Shown here: one piece after another, positions 17,070 to 25,794 of the stretch
How positions within the stretch are numbered: position 1 is the first letter of the stretch
Layout of the letters: each line of letters begins with the position of its first letter
NCBI GenBank assembly: GCA_038064775.1
Contig: JBBTSG010000014.1
Location: forward strand, 1-64,000
DNA from: JBBTSG01 sp038064775
GTDB taxonomy: Bacteria; Patescibacteriota; Minisyncoccia; UBA6257; GWB1-50-10
Direction: 5' to 3'
Length of the DNA stretch: 64,000 nucleotides
The notes under the pieces: generated by a model
Seen by the model: only the letters and a program-made list of their open reading frames with translations
Database searches by the model: none
What the model was told of the DNA's origin: nothing
Position numbers and translations under genes: made by a program

Positions 17070-18176
17070 ATGGGAAATCGCCTTAGTCGAACAAATCCGG
17101 ATTATTTCTTCATTGCTCTTACGGGAATTTTGGTTATTTTTGGCTTAGTGATGCTCTCAAGCGCTTCTTCGGACTTGGCGAAAAATAAGTTCGGCGACAG
17201 TTATTATTACCTAAAACACCAAATTCTTTACGGTTTTTCTTTCGGTCTTGCTGGTTTTATTTTTAGTATTTTTGTTCACTACCGCTGGCTTCAAAAATTA
17301 GCGCCTTATTTCCTTGTTTTTAATATTTTGCTTTTGCTTTTGGTTTTTATTCCATCGTTAGGTATAAAAGTTCTTGGCGGCGAGCGCTGGCTAAACATTG
17401 GCTTTTTTTCTTTCCAGCCAAGCGAACTTTTAAAGTTAAGTTTTTTTATTTATCTTGCCGCTTGGGTCAGTAAAACAGAGACGAGAAGTAAAAGTTTTCT
17501 TGAAGGTTTCTTGCCTTTTTTTGTTTTAATAGCCGTTGTAATGGTTATTTTACTTATGGAACCGGCGACGACAACAGCGATTCTAATTTTTGGCGCTTCC
17601 TTAATTATGTATTTTTCGGCTGGCGCGCGGATAAAATTTCTTGCTTTGTCTTTGCTTTTGGTCGTGCTTTCAATTTCCACGCTTATTTACTACACGCCTT
17701 ATCGGTTAGAGCGCGTTTTGTCTTTCCTTCATCCGGAAACCGATCAGCTTGGTAGTTCTTATCATATTAACCAAGCATTTATTGCGATTGGCTCCGGCGG
17801 CTTAACCGGCGTTGGTTTCGGCAAATCAACCACAAAATTAAAATATTTACCTGAACCGATTGGCGATTCTATTTTTGCCGTAATTGCTGAAGAACTTGGT
17901 TTTATCGGCGCAATTAGTTTAGTGATAGTTTTTTTTCTTTATGTTTTTCGCGGTCTTATGATCGCTCGCGCTTCGCCAGATAATTTTTCTAAAAATCTTG
18001 TAACTGGTTTTGCCTGCATTGTCGGTCTTCAAGCTTTTATAAATATTGCGGCAATTTCCGGCATCATTCCGTTAAGCGGCGTGCCGCTGCCGTTTATAAG
18101 TTACGGTGGCACAGCGCTCGCTGTTTTTATGACAATGAGTGGTATAATTTTAAATATCTCGCGTTATCGCCGTTAA
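17070..18176 (+). CDS. ftsW: FtsW/RodA/SpoVE family lipid-linked glycan polymerase
   Basis: SEDS family transmembrane protein that polymerises peptidoglycan from lipid II together with a class B PBP. It shows GERWLNIGFFSFQPSELLKLS, the segment LGSSYHINQAFIAIGSGGLTGVGFG and the ending ISGIIPLSGVPLPFISYGG, with about ten hydrophobic helices. Between murG downstream and mraY upstream, FtsW is likelier than RodA. The stop is followed directly by murG. Confidence 0.92.
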   Translation: MGNRLSRTNPDYFFIALTGILVIFGLVMLSSASSDLAKNKFGDSYYYLKHQILYGFSFGLAGFIFSIFVHYRWLQKLAPYFLVFNILLLLLVFIPSLGIKVLGGERWLNIGFFSFQPSELLKLSFFIYLAAWVSKTETRSKSFLEGFLPFFVLIAVVMVILLMEPATTTAILIFGASLIMYFSAGARIKFLALSLLLVVLSISTLIYYTPYRLERVLSFLHPETDQLGSSYHINQAFIAIGSGGLTGVGFGKSTTKLKYLPEPIGDSIFAVIAEELGFIGAISLVIVFFLYVFRGLMIARASPDNFSKNLVTGFACIVGLQAFINIAAISGIIPLSGVPLPFISYGGTALAVFMTMSGIILNISRYRR

Positions 18177-19277
18177 ATGAAAAGAATTTTACTTACCGGT
18201 GGCGGCAGTGGGGGACATATTTATCCGCTTATTGCTGTTGCTGAAAAATTAAAAGAAATCGCTGGCAATCAGATTGAAATCAATTATCTCGGACCGATTG
18301 GCCAATTTGACGAAGATTTTTCGCAACTCGGAATAAAAATTTATAAATTAGCTTCGAGTAAAATCCGCCGTTACGCTATTTTTTTAAGTTTTCTCGACGC
18401 GCCAAAATTCTTTTGGAGCTTTTTTCAAGCACTTTTTCGCCTTTATGTTTTAATGCCTGATGTTATTTTTTCCAAAGGTGGTGTTGGCGCTTTTCCGGTT
18501 GTTCTTGCCGCAAAATTTTACTTTATTCCGGTTATTATTCACGAATCAGACGCCGTACCGGGCTTAACAAACCGCTTTTGCGCGCCTTTTTCAAAAAGAA
18601 TCGCTATTGCTTTCCGCACAGCCGCAAGCTATTTTCCGGCGGCAAAAACGGCGTTAGTCGGCATTCCAATTCGTTCTTCTCTTTTAGGATTACGAAAAAG
18701 TTCGCCTGAAGCAAAGAAAAATCTTGGATTCCTTACTACCACGCCATTACTGCTTATTTTGGGCGGTTCGCAGGGTTCAATGCGAATTAATAATTTTATT
18801 TTTGAAAATCTCCCACAAATACTAGAAAGTTTTCAAATTATTCACCAAGTGGGTGTTGCAAATTTAGCCGAAGCAAAAACCGCGGCTGCGGGAGCGAGAA
18901 ACGGTTACAAATTAATCGGCTATCTTAATCCCGAAACAATGAAAGAAGCGTTAACCGCCGCGGATATTGTAGTTTCTCGCGCAGGTGCTTCCGCAATTTA
19001 TGAAATTGCCGCCTTTGAGAAACCGGCAGTTTTAATTCCGCTTGATGAGTCGGCAAATAATCACCAGCGGTTGAATGCTTATGAATACGGCAAATCCGGC
19101 GCGGCGATTACGATTGAAGAAGCGAATCTAAAAATTAATGTAATGCTCGTGGAGCTAAAAAAACTTTTCAGCGAACTTGGAAGTAGGGAAGCGATGAGCG
19201 TGGCGGCGAGGAATTTTTTCCGGCCAAACGCGGCGGATGAAATCGCGAAGGAAATTTTGAAATTAGTTCGAGTGTAA
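18177..19277 (+). CDS. murG: UDP-GlcNAc-MurNAc-pentapeptide-undecaprenyl GlcNAc transferase
   Basis: GT-B glycosyltransferase that converts lipid I to lipid II at the cytoplasmic membrane. It shows LLTGGGSGGHIYPLIAVAE at the N-terminus, FSKGGVGAFPVVLAA, LGGSQGSMRIN and the UDP-GlcNAc-binding SRAGASAIYEIAAFEKPAVLIPL with downstream NHQ. 366 residues is normal. It begins at the base after the ftsW stop and ends the wall gene run; convergent hairpins follow. Confidence 0.95.
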   Translation: MKRILLTGGGSGGHIYPLIAVAEKLKEIAGNQIEINYLGPIGQFDEDFSQLGIKIYKLASSKIRRYAIFLSFLDAPKFFWSFFQALFRLYVLMPDVIFSKGGVGAFPVVLAAKFYFIPVIIHESDAVPGLTNRFCAPFSKRIAIAFRTAASYFPAAKTALVGIPIRSSLLGLRKSSPEAKKNLGFLTTTPLLLILGGSQGSMRINNFIFENLPQILESFQIIHQVGVANLAEAKTAAAGARNGYKLIGYLNPETMKEALTAADIVVSRAGASAIYEIAAFEKPAVLIPLDESANNHQRLNAYEYGKSGAAITIEEANLKINVMLVELKKLFSELGSREAMSVAARNFFRPNAADEIAKEILKLVRV

Positions 19278-19280
19278 AAT

Positions 19281-19319
19281 AAAAACCGCCACATTTCTGT
19301 GGCGGGAGCATATTTGCTC
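19281..19319 (-). terminator. Tandem hairpins between murG and a convergent gene
   Basis: CCGCCACA/TGTGGCGG (19286-19305) then GAGCA/TGCTC (19306-19319). The first is followed by a T-run on the minus strand, so it terminates the convergent gene; it may also stop murG transcripts. Confidence 0.75.
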
Positions 19320-19327
19320 AAATTACT

Positions 19328-19715
19328 TTACTGAACTTCTATGACTTTTTGTCCTCCTACACTTTTCACTTTGAAGTGATCGCCTTCCTTGAGATTTTGA
19401 TTCATAAGCTTTGGTATTGCGAAAAGCTTTACATTTCCTTCCTCGTCAACGGTAATTACATTGAAGAAATCCTTACTCCCTTTTTCAAGAGCGGTTATCT
19501 GATATGTACGTTCAGAAGATAAACTAGAGACAGTATTAGGAACGCCAACTATACTTGTAACATTGGCCGCAAAAAATACGATAGCAACTGCAGTAAAAGT
19601 AAAGCAAAAAATTAATGCCAACTCTCCATCACCTGGACCTTTTTCTGCGCCAACAAGCCCTGCTAAAATTACCCCCCAACACACATAAACACCCTAATAA
19701 AAATAACGGTTCCAT
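19328..19715 (-). CDS. Small membrane-anchored OB/beta-type protein, probably frameshifted
   Basis: The long frame begins at a GTG (19684) without a ribosome site, whereas an ATG at 19715 has AAAGGGA upstream but lies one frame off. Removing one base from the G6 tract at 19673-19678 joins both frames and gives a continuous N-terminus MEPLFLLGCLCVLGVILAGL. The body has a second hydrophobic segment (IFCFTFTAVAIVFFAA) and a C-terminal beta-rich domain ending GDHFKVKSVGGQKVIEV. Unknown function. It has its own TTGACA promoter and terminator. Confidence 0.6.
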
Positions 19716-19772
19716 TGTAAATCCCTTTCTAGAAAGTTTGAGAAATATTTAGCTATTAAAGAACTTGCTCTA

Positions 19773-19801
19773 ATTGTACTCTCTATATATTATTTTGTCA
19801 A
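19773..19801 (-). promoter_or_regulatory. Promoter TTGACA-N17-TACAAT
   Basis: Consensus -35 (19796-19801) and near-consensus -10 (19773-19778), 17-nt spacer, minus strand; the leader is about 50 nt before the AAAGGGA ribosome site. Confidence 0.78.
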
Positions 19802-19917
19802 TAGCACGCCAAAACCTCGAAAAATTAAGGAAAAAGGCGTAAAATTAACCTATAACTAATAACGAGTAACTTATAACAAAATAACGTAAAAGTTATCAGT
19901 TGTTAGTAATTTGTTAT

Positions 19918-21333
19918 ATGTCTACAAACGTTCGCGTCAGATTTGCCCCTTCGCCAACCGGCCCTTTTAGCATTGGCAATGCCCGGACGGCGCTTTTTAA
20001 TTGGCTTTTTGCTAAACACGAAAAAGGGGAGTTTTTCCTCCGGATTGAGGACACTGATAAAGAAAGATCGAAGAAAAAATATGAAAAAGAAATTATTGAC
20101 GGGCTAACTTGGCTTGGGCTTGCTTGGGACGGCGAAATTTCCCGGCAGAGCGAGCGCGAACCAATTTATAAAAATTATCTCGAAAAACTGCTTAACGACA
20201 GGCACGCTTACTGGTGTTTCTGTTCGGCTTCCGAACTTGAAATCGAACGCCAAGCACAATTAAGTCAGGGTTTGCCGCCGCGCTACAGCGGCCGTTGCAG
20301 AAACCTACCGCACGAAGAAACTGTAAAAAGGTTAAAGAAAGAATCGGCCATTATTCGTTTTAAAACGCCGGAAAAGATTGTTGCTTTTAACGATTTAGTT
20401 CGTGGACACGTAGAAGTGAATAGCGCGCTTTTGGGCGACATGGTAATCGCCAAAAGCTTAACCGAACCGCTTTATAATTTTGCCGTTGTGATTGACGACT
20501 ACGAAATGAAAATAAGCCACGTAATCCGCGGCGAAGATCATTTGCCGAACACGCCAAAACAAATTCTTATCCAAGAAGTTTTAAGTTTGCCTACACCTAT
20601 TTACGCTCATCTGCCTTTAATTTTAGGACCGGACCGCAAAAAACTTTCCAAGCGTTATCTTGACTATTCGCTTACGGACTATGAAAAAGACGGCTACTTG
20701 GCGCAAGCGATGCTGAACTTTTTGGTTTTAATGGGTTGGCATCCGGAAAAAGATCGGGAAATTTTAACTGTTTCGGAAATGATTAATGAATTTAGTTTGA
20801 AACGGGTACAAAAATCCGGCGCCATTTTTAATCCGCAAAAACTTGATTGGCTAAATGGCACCGCTCTGCGGGCGATAACTGGCGGGGAATTAGTTACTGC
20901 CTTAAAACCGTTTTTGCCGAAAGATTGGCTTAAAGATAATAATTTTTTAGAGAAAGTGGTAAATCTAACAAAAGACCGCGTTAAAAAACTTGGTGATTTT
21001 AAAACGCTAGCGGAATTTTTCTTTGAACTGCCAAAATATCCAAAAGAACTTTTAATCTGGAAAGAAACTGCGCCCGAAATCACTGCTGAAAATTTGAAAT
21101 TCGTTTTGCGAATTATTGAAAATCTTTCGACTGATAAATTTATTAAAATTGATATCGAAAAAGATCTTTTACCGCTTGCCGAAACGCGTGGCCGTGGCGA
21201 GGTTTTATGGCCACTTCGCGTCGCTCTTTCCGGAAAAGACGCTTCGCCTGGACCCGTAGAACTTTTGGAAATTTTTGGGCAAAAGGAATCCGCAAGCCGC
21301 ATTAAAAAAGCTATAAAAAAACTTGAGGGTTAA
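19918..21333 (+). CDS. gltX: Glutamyl-tRNA synthetase
   Basis: Class I aminoacyl-tRNA synthetase charging tRNA-Glu (and probably tRNA-Gln where GatCAB is used, which this window does not show). The HIGH motif reads PTGPFSIGNARTALF with S for H; the KMSKS motif reads DRKKLSKRYL. A LRIEDTDKERSKK segment and IRGEDHLPNTPKQI are also diagnostic. The ATG at 19918 (MSTNVRVRFAPSPTG) is preferred over an upstream TTG at 19900, giving 471 residues. Confidence 0.95.
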   Translation: MSTNVRVRFAPSPTGPFSIGNARTALFNWLFAKHEKGEFFLRIEDTDKERSKKKYEKEIIDGLTWLGLAWDGEISRQSEREPIYKNYLEKLLNDRHAYWCFCSASELEIERQAQLSQGLPPRYSGRCRNLPHEETVKRLKKESAIIRFKTPEKIVAFNDLVRGHVEVNSALLGDMVIAKSLTEPLYNFAVVIDDYEMKISHVIRGEDHLPNTPKQILIQEVLSLPTPIYAHLPLILGPDRKKLSKRYLDYSLTDYEKDGYLAQAMLNFLVLMGWHPEKDREILTVSEMINEFSLKRVQKSGAIFNPQKLDWLNGTALRAITGGELVTALKPFLPKDWLKDNNFLEKVVNLTKDRVKKLGDFKTLAEFFFELPKYPKELLIWKETAPEITAENLKFVLRIIENLSTDKFIKIDIEKDLLPLAETRGRGEVLWPLRVALSGKDASPGPVELLEIFGQKESASRIKKAIKKLEG

Positions 21334-21337
21334 TATT

Positions 21338-22612
21338 ATGCTGAAAAAATCTGCTGTTTTTAATATTAGTTTGTTTTTGGTCTTTGCTTTAATTTTCCAA
21401 AGTAACGTTAGTTTTGCCGAAACTCCCGGGGCTAGTTTACAGCAAGCGATTCAAGAAAAAGCCAAAACGCTGCAACAAATTCAGGTACAAAAAGACATTG
21501 TTCAAAAAAACCTTGATGAAATTGGCAAAACTAAGGACAGCTTAAAAAAAGAAATTAAAACTTATGACACGAACATAAACGGGCTTAATCTTTCGCTTGA
21601 ATCAACTCGGCTCACGATTGATAAGCTCGGCTTGGAAGTTGAATCACTGGGTGGCGACATTAATAAAATAAAATTAACTATTCAGGATCGTGAAACCACT
21701 GTGCTTAAACTTTTTACCGAACTTCAGCAAAAAGACCGCCAAAATTTTTTCTACGTTCTTTTAAAAAACCAAACCTTAAGCCAAAGTATCGACGAGGCAC
21801 GTTCGATTGAACTTTTAAACAATGGTTTGTCTTCAAGTATTTCAGAACTTAAAAAACTAGAGATAAGCCTTTCCGATAAATTAGATGAGAGTCAGAGTAA
21901 AAAATACGCTAAGGAAATTCAAAAAATAGATTTAGCGAATCGCCAGCAAATTGTACAGGAACAAAAAACAGAAAAACAAAAATTACTTGATCAAACAAAA
22001 GACCAGGAAAAAAACTATCAGGACTTACTTTCAAAAATTGAGGAACTCCAAGGCCAAATTTCTATTGAAATAGAACGAATTGAATCCGAACTGCGGAAAA
22101 ACATCAATCCTAATTTACTGCCGTTACCAAGACCCTTCGTTCTTTTAAAACCAGTTGTCGCGCCAATTACTCAAGGTTACGGCCGCACTAAATTTGCCGC
22201 GACTCATTATCGCAGTAAGTACCACAATGCCATTGATTTTGGTGCGCCGATTGGCACGGAAGTAATGGCGGCGGAAAAGGGGACTGTGATTAATGTTGGC
22301 AACCAAGATTTATATTGTAACAAAGCCGCTTACGGAAAATTTATTGTAATCAAGCATGAAAATGGCTTAACCACTCTTTACGGCCATCTTTCAAAATATA
22401 TTGTTTCGGTTGGCCAAAAAGTTAACCGTGGCGAATTAATCGGCTATGTTGGCAAAACCGGTTTTGCGACCGGCCCGCATTTGCATTTCACGGTTTTCGC
22501 CTCGCAAACTTTGACACCGGCACGGCCAGGTTTAGCGGAAGGAGCGCAATATTCGCCAAGCTGCAAAACAATGCCAGTTGGCGGCGACCTTGATCCGAAT
22601 AAGTATTTGTAA
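21338..22612 (+). CDS. Secreted coiled-coil M23/LytM peptidase (EnvC-like)
   Basis: A signal peptide (MLKKSAVFNISLFLVFALIF to VSFAE) is followed by a coiled coil at residues about 30-260 and a C-terminal M23 domain. The zinc motif is complete: H and D in HNAIDFGAP and the HxH in GPHLHFTVF. Proteins of this layout either cleave peptidoglycan crosslinks or activate amidases during division; ftsEX elsewhere in the window could be its regulator (inference). The ATG at 21338, just after gltX, is preferred over the TTG at 21323 inside gltX. Confidence 0.88.
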   Translation: MLKKSAVFNISLFLVFALIFQSNVSFAETPGASLQQAIQEKAKTLQQIQVQKDIVQKNLDEIGKTKDSLKKEIKTYDTNINGLNLSLESTRLTIDKLGLEVESLGGDINKIKLTIQDRETTVLKLFTELQQKDRQNFFYVLLKNQTLSQSIDEARSIELLNNGLSSSISELKKLEISLSDKLDESQSKKYAKEIQKIDLANRQQIVQEQKTEKQKLLDQTKDQEKNYQDLLSKIEELQGQISIEIERIESELRKNINPNLLPLPRPFVLLKPVVAPITQGYGRTKFAATHYRSKYHNAIDFGAPIGTEVMAAEKGTVINVGNQDLYCNKAAYGKFIVIKHENGLTTLYGHLSKYIVSVGQKVNRGELIGYVGKTGFATGPHLHFTVFASQTLTPARPGLAEGAQYSPSCKTMPVGGDLDPNKYL

Positions 22613-22620
22613 AAAAACTG

Positions 22621-22626
22621 TATAAT
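22621..22626 (+). promoter_or_regulatory. TATAAT box 7 nt before an ATG
   Basis: Perfect -10 box with only 7 nt to the ATG at 22634 and no ribosome site: leaderless geometry. Confidence 0.55.
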
Positions 22627-22633
22627 AAAGTTA

Positions 22634-23050
22634 ATGAAGAATTTTCCCGCCGTTATATATTTTGCGACAGTAGGATTTTTGCTTTTTATTTTTATAAGCC
22701 GACCCGTGTCGGCTCAAAATTTAAACGCGCCGGATTATTTAAAACAAGGATTGCAATTACCTGAGTCAATTACTCAAATTTTTGATCTTGGAAAGAAAAT
22801 CAGTATCAATCTTCAAGGTTCCGGTTTTATTCGTGATATCGTAGAAAAGGTTCAAGGTAACGGCAATTCGAGCCCGAGCAATATATTTTCTGGTGTATTA
22901 AGTATCTGGGATAGGTCAAACGACTGGCTCCAATCGAATATCGGGATAAGTTTGCGGGAAATTATAACCGCGATAGGGAACTTGTTTATTTGGATTCTTA
23001 ACTTCGTAATCGGATTAATTCAATCCGCGCTAGGGTATTCCTCTAACTAA
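22634..23050 (+). CDS. Secreted or membrane protein of unknown function
   Basis: 138 residues: a signal peptide-like N-terminus (VIYFATVGFLLFIFISRPVSAQ, cleavage after VSA plausible), a polar middle with NGNSSPSN, and a hydrophobic C-terminal helix (IITAIGNLFIWILNFVIGLI). No family recognised. It follows the M23 peptidase by 21 nt but has its own TATAAT box. Confidence 0.72.
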   Translation: MKNFPAVIYFATVGFLLFIFISRPVSAQNLNAPDYLKQGLQLPESITQIFDLGKKISINLQGSGFIRDIVEKVQGNGNSSPSNIFSGVLSIWDRSNDWLQSNIGISLREIITAIGNLFIWILNFVIGLIQSALGYSSN

Positions 23051-23078
23051 ATAAATATCATCGTAAAACGAACGCTAC

Positions 23079-23134
23079 CTTTTACGGACAGATAAAGAAG
23101 GTAATCCATAGGATAGGTTTATCTGTCGTAAAAG
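23079..23134. repeat. Long imperfect inverted repeat (hairpin)
   Basis: The arms CTTTTACGGACAGATAAA and TTTATCTGTCGTAAAAG pair over 17 bases with one bulged C around a 21-nt loop. It lies downstream of the secreted-protein gene and is not followed by a T-run, so it is not a plain terminator. It could be a processed 3' structure, a small RNA or a remnant insertion end. Confidence 0.7.
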
Positions 23135-23162
23135 ATATATTGTGCGTCAGTAGAAGTAAAAG

Positions 23163-23190
23163 AAAAACGCTGGCTTCCCTGCCAGCGTTT
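23163..23190 (-). terminator. Terminator of the 83-residue gene
   Basis: AAACGCTGGC/GCCAGCGTTT stem with a T-rich tail on the minus strand, just beyond the stop at 23197. Confidence 0.82.
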
Positions 23191-23196
23191 AGTGTT

Positions 23197-23448
23197 TTAT
23201 TTTAACCTTGTAGTGATCGGGATTACTATTTGCGGCACAAATATTCCCTGAACTAATTTTCCCGCCTCAAGAAGTTCGTCTTTCAATCCTTCGCATCGCG
23301 AGTTGCCGATAATATTTTTCTTTATTTCTATAACGCGCTTACGGGCCTCTTTGTCGCTTAACACTTCAAAAAGTTTATTTTCCTTAATTGAGGATTTGTT
23401 AGAATTTTCCGGGAAAAGACATCGATAAGTAAAACGATAGTTGTTCAT
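23197..23448 (-). CDS. Small protein of unknown function
   Basis: About 83 residues, basic, with the central helix-forming stretch DKEARKRVIEIKKNIIGNS. The ATG at 23448 is chosen because AAAGGA lies 8 nt upstream; an in-frame ATG at 23457 overlaps that site. No family recognised. It is a single-gene unit with its own terminator and no clear -35 box. Confidence 0.6.
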   Translation of the reverse strand: MNNYRFTYRCLFPENSNKSSIKENKLFEVLSDKEARKRVIEIKKNIIGNSRCEGLKDELLEAGKLVQGIFVPQIVIPITTRLK

Positions 23449-23501
23449 AACCCTCATCCTTTATTGATTTTTTAATGTGATTTAGTGTCTTTTAGCTGAT
23501 T

Positions 23502-23719
23502 TATAATTTAATCCCGACTGGTCTAAAAAGCAAGTAAAAACGGTATTCTTATAGGGTCGGTTTAGCCCCTAGAATGCCTATTTTTCGCTTAAAATTGGGC
23601 TTTTTAGAGGCCAGATAAGACGCTTAGTGATTAAACTCGCTGGACTTGTAAATACCCTATTTTTAAGGATAAACGAAAAAGTAAACAAAAATGACCAGCC
23701 CAAGGCTGGTCATTTATTT
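23502..23719 (+). ncRNA. Candidate structured RNA, rod-like (6S-like architecture, unproven)
   Basis: TATAAT at 23502-23507 precedes nested helices: TTTAATC/GATTAAA (23507-23513 with 23629-23635), CTGGTC-TAAAAAGC with GCTTTTTAGAGGCCAG, and an inner GGTATTCT/AGAATGCC. The hairpin at 23688-23716 could end the transcript. The long rod with internal loops recalls 6S RNA, but no sequence consensus was recognised. The strand is uncertain. Confidence 0.35.
23688..23716. terminator. Bidirectional terminator
   Basis: AAATGACCAGCC/GGCTGGTCATTT stem with T-rich tails on both sides. On the minus strand the stop codon of the 70-residue gene (23710-23712) lies inside the stem. Confidence 0.85.
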
Positions 23720-23922
23720 TTAAACCAATTATTTTTAATTCTTTTCTGATTGTGATTTAAACTATCCGGATTTTCGGTATTCTTCTTCTCATTATATAGG
23801 CCACGATAGCCGTCACCCGGCTTTCCAATTTTAGAAAGACCACTAATAAAAAGAAAAGCAATCAAGCAGATAACTATGTATATATCAGCAACCGCAAGTT
23901 TGGATAAGATAAAATTAATCAT
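23710..23922 (-). CDS. Small single-span membrane protein
   Basis: 70 residues with one hydrophobic helix (AVADIYIVICLIAFLFISGL) followed by a polar, basic tail. It begins inside the stop of the upstream gene (ATGA), so the two are translationally coupled, which supports it being real. Unknown function. Confidence 0.62.
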   Translation of the reverse strand: MINFILSKLAVADIYIVICLIAFLFISGLSKIGKPGDGYRGLYNEKKNTENPDSLNHNQKRIKNNWFKNK

Positions 23923-24257
23923 TTTATTCTTTCCAAATGTAAAAGAGAAAAGCTAATGCGTTTTTTGATAACCCATGATTCGATAACGACTGCGCGTGTT
24001 CTGATTTTATCTCTCCTTTCTTTTTTTGATCTTTCTTTTTCTGGGATTCTCAAGAACTTAACTCGCTCTAAGTAATCGCAACTAACACCATAACCAGAAT
24101 TAGCGAGATTCCTTATCTTCCGCTCTAATTGTTTTAAAGCAATTTTTGGATTAGATGCCCGAACGCGACCGATTGCTTTAGCTACTTCTTCATCTGAATA
24201 AAGGTTAAAATCGCCTCGTGGACTCATAAGCGTACCTTTAATTTGGAATACTGACAT
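23919..24257 (-). CDS. Small basic protein of unknown function
   Basis: 112 residues. The N-terminal half has a helical pattern (SDEEVAKAIGRVRASNPKIA) and the C-terminal half is strongly basic (KERSKKERRDKIRTR), consistent with nucleic-acid binding, but no family is recognised. AAGGAG lies 7 nt before the ATG. First gene of a two-gene unit with the 70-residue membrane protein, diverging from the gene at 24431. Confidence 0.62.
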   Translation of the reverse strand: MSVFQIKGTLMSPRGDFNLYSDEEVAKAIGRVRASNPKIALKQLERKIRNLANSGYGVSCDYLERVKFLRIPEKERSKKERRDKIRTRAVVIESWVIKKRISFSLLHLERIK

Positions 24258-24352
24258 AGTTGTTCTCCTTTTAATTTTAAGTCGTATTTAGTTGTTTAAT
24301 AAAACTATCCCCTATTTTATTCCTCAATTTACCCAAATGCAACACACGCTTA

Positions 24353-24382
24353 TTGACAATAAGTACTAATTTATAGTAAGAT
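24353..24382 (+). promoter_or_regulatory. Promoter TTGACA-N18-TAAGAT
   Basis: -35 at 24353-24358 and -10 at 24377-24382, about 45 nt before an AAGGAG ribosome site (24420-24425). Confidence 0.6.
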
Positions 24383-24430
24383 TATTTTCAGTATTGATTG
24401 CTATTTAATAACTTATAAAAAGGAGTGTTT

Positions 24431-24853
24431 ATGAGTCGACACATTGTAAATACCGATTTGCGCGGTTACGAAGGACCGATTTTTGTCTCTTTAATCGGCC
24501 GTTTGCGGCGAGCACTTGAGCAAACCAATATCGTCATCGATTTTTTAAAAATCGTGGCGGGAAAGATTCCAGGTTTCGAAAAAGCGATCATCCATCCCCA
24601 AACCGAGGATAAATATGTTTGGTTTTGCGGTTTGGTTTTCAGAATACCTGGCGTCGGCGAAATGATAATTCTTATTCCCCGTCAGGAAGACAAGGCTAAA
24701 ACCGAAGGTAGTTCCTTTGATCGCTCGATTGTTGTTTATGCCAAAGGCAATATAACGATTCACGAAATTCACGATATTATTGAGGTGTTCGCGGAAGCCT
24801 ACGAAAATTTTTTACATATTCATACTTCTTCCAAAGGTGTCTCGGCAAATTAA
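24431..24853 (+). CDS. Protein of unknown function
   Basis: 140 residues. The ATG at 24431 is preferred because AAGGAG sits 6 nt upstream; the longer in-frame GTG at 24425 would overlap it. Alternating beta/helix pattern (YVWFCGLVFRIPGVGEMIILIP, then ITIHEIHDIIEVFAEAYENFL) suggests a compact alpha/beta fold, no family recognised. One-gene unit ended by a palindromic-element terminator. Confidence 0.65.
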   Translation: MSRHIVNTDLRGYEGPIFVSLIGRLRRALEQTNIVIDFLKIVAGKIPGFEKAIIHPQTEDKYVWFCGLVFRIPGVGEMIILIPRQEDKAKTEGSSFDRSIVVYAKGNITIHEIHDIIEVFAEAYENFLHIHTSSKGVSAN

Positions 24854-24860
24854 AAAATTA

Positions 24861-24893
24861 ACCGCCCTGAGTTTATCGAAGGGCGGGTTTTTA
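24861..24893 (+). terminator. Terminator built from a CTGAG...TCGAAG palindromic element
   Basis: CCGCCCTGAGTTTATCGAAG and its complement-forming end, then a T-run. Same core as the elements found inside coding genes. Confidence 0.85.
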
Positions 24894-24967
24894 TAGTGAA
24901 CCGCATTGAACTATTTTTTGTTGAGAAATCGCTTATTTGCTGATAAAATTACTAGCACTACTTACTA

Positions 24968-25729
24968 ATGTTTTATAAAACTCCCGAAGAATTTAAGGAA
25001 CAATGCGGTTATGAAATTGACGGCTTTTGGTATCCCCGCGTCACAAAAATTGTGGACATCAAATCAAAGCCCGGTCTTTACCACTTCTACGCCAAAATGC
25101 AGAATTACGCCGCCGCCCAGCAAGTTACTAAAAGATCGGCAACCGAAGGCACGCTAATTCACGAAACTGTTGAAGGAATTTTGACCGGCCAGAAGCCCGT
25201 TGTCCCCGCTTCAATCGAGCCATCTATTCGGGCTTTTATGGAATTTATTTTGGCGAAAAATATTCACGTTGATCCGGCCTACGTTGAAAAACGTCTGGTG
25301 CATTACGACGAACGTTACGCCGGAACTTTAGACGCAATCGCTTTAATCGACGGCCGGCTCGGCATTTTAGACATCAAAACATCGCAGGAAATTTACCGCG
25401 ATTATAATTTGCAAACCAGCGCCTATATGGCGGCTATGAAAGAGCAAGTGAAAAATTTGGAGACGCGGTGGATTTTGCGGATTGACCAAAGCAAAAAATG
25501 TTTTCACTGCGGGGCGATTTTGCGGAGCAAAGGCGGCAAAGATCAGGTAAAAGTGGACTGGGGTAATCCTTTTCAAAAAGCGTGCGTTCACGAATGGGGG
25601 CCGCTTGAAGGCAGAATTGAATTAAAGGAATTCCCCTACTGGCAAGACGATTTCGCCGCTTTTTTGGGCGCGAAAAAACTTTGGGAATGGGAAAATATTG
25701 ATTGGTTGAAGCAGGTTGGGTATTTGTGA
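24968..25729 (+). CDS. PD-(D/E)XK nuclease-like protein (RecB/exonuclease type)
   Basis: The core motifs are GTLDAIALIDGRLGILDIKTS (residues about 119-139, with the D and the DxK pair) and a QTSAYMAAM motif of the QxxxY type at about 149-157, as in RecB-like and phage exonucleases. An upstream H (GTLIHETVEG) fits the RecB-family His. A small CxxC...C..H zinc-like segment follows (CFHC near 178-181, then AC-VH near 204-206). Role in DNA repair or degradation is inferred from the fold only. Confidence 0.75.
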   Translation: MFYKTPEEFKEQCGYEIDGFWYPRVTKIVDIKSKPGLYHFYAKMQNYAAAQQVTKRSATEGTLIHETVEGILTGQKPVVPASIEPSIRAFMEFILAKNIHVDPAYVEKRLVHYDERYAGTLDAIALIDGRLGILDIKTSQEIYRDYNLQTSAYMAAMKEQVKNLETRWILRIDQSKKCFHCGAILRSKGGKDQVKVDWGNPFQKACVHEWGPLEGRIELKEFPYWQDDFAAFLGAKKLWEWENIDWLKQVGYL

Positions 25730-25794
25730 GTTTTGCCACGCGCTAGCGTTCGCAAAACCACATCCCGAACGTAGCGAGGGATCTTTAAAACTTC

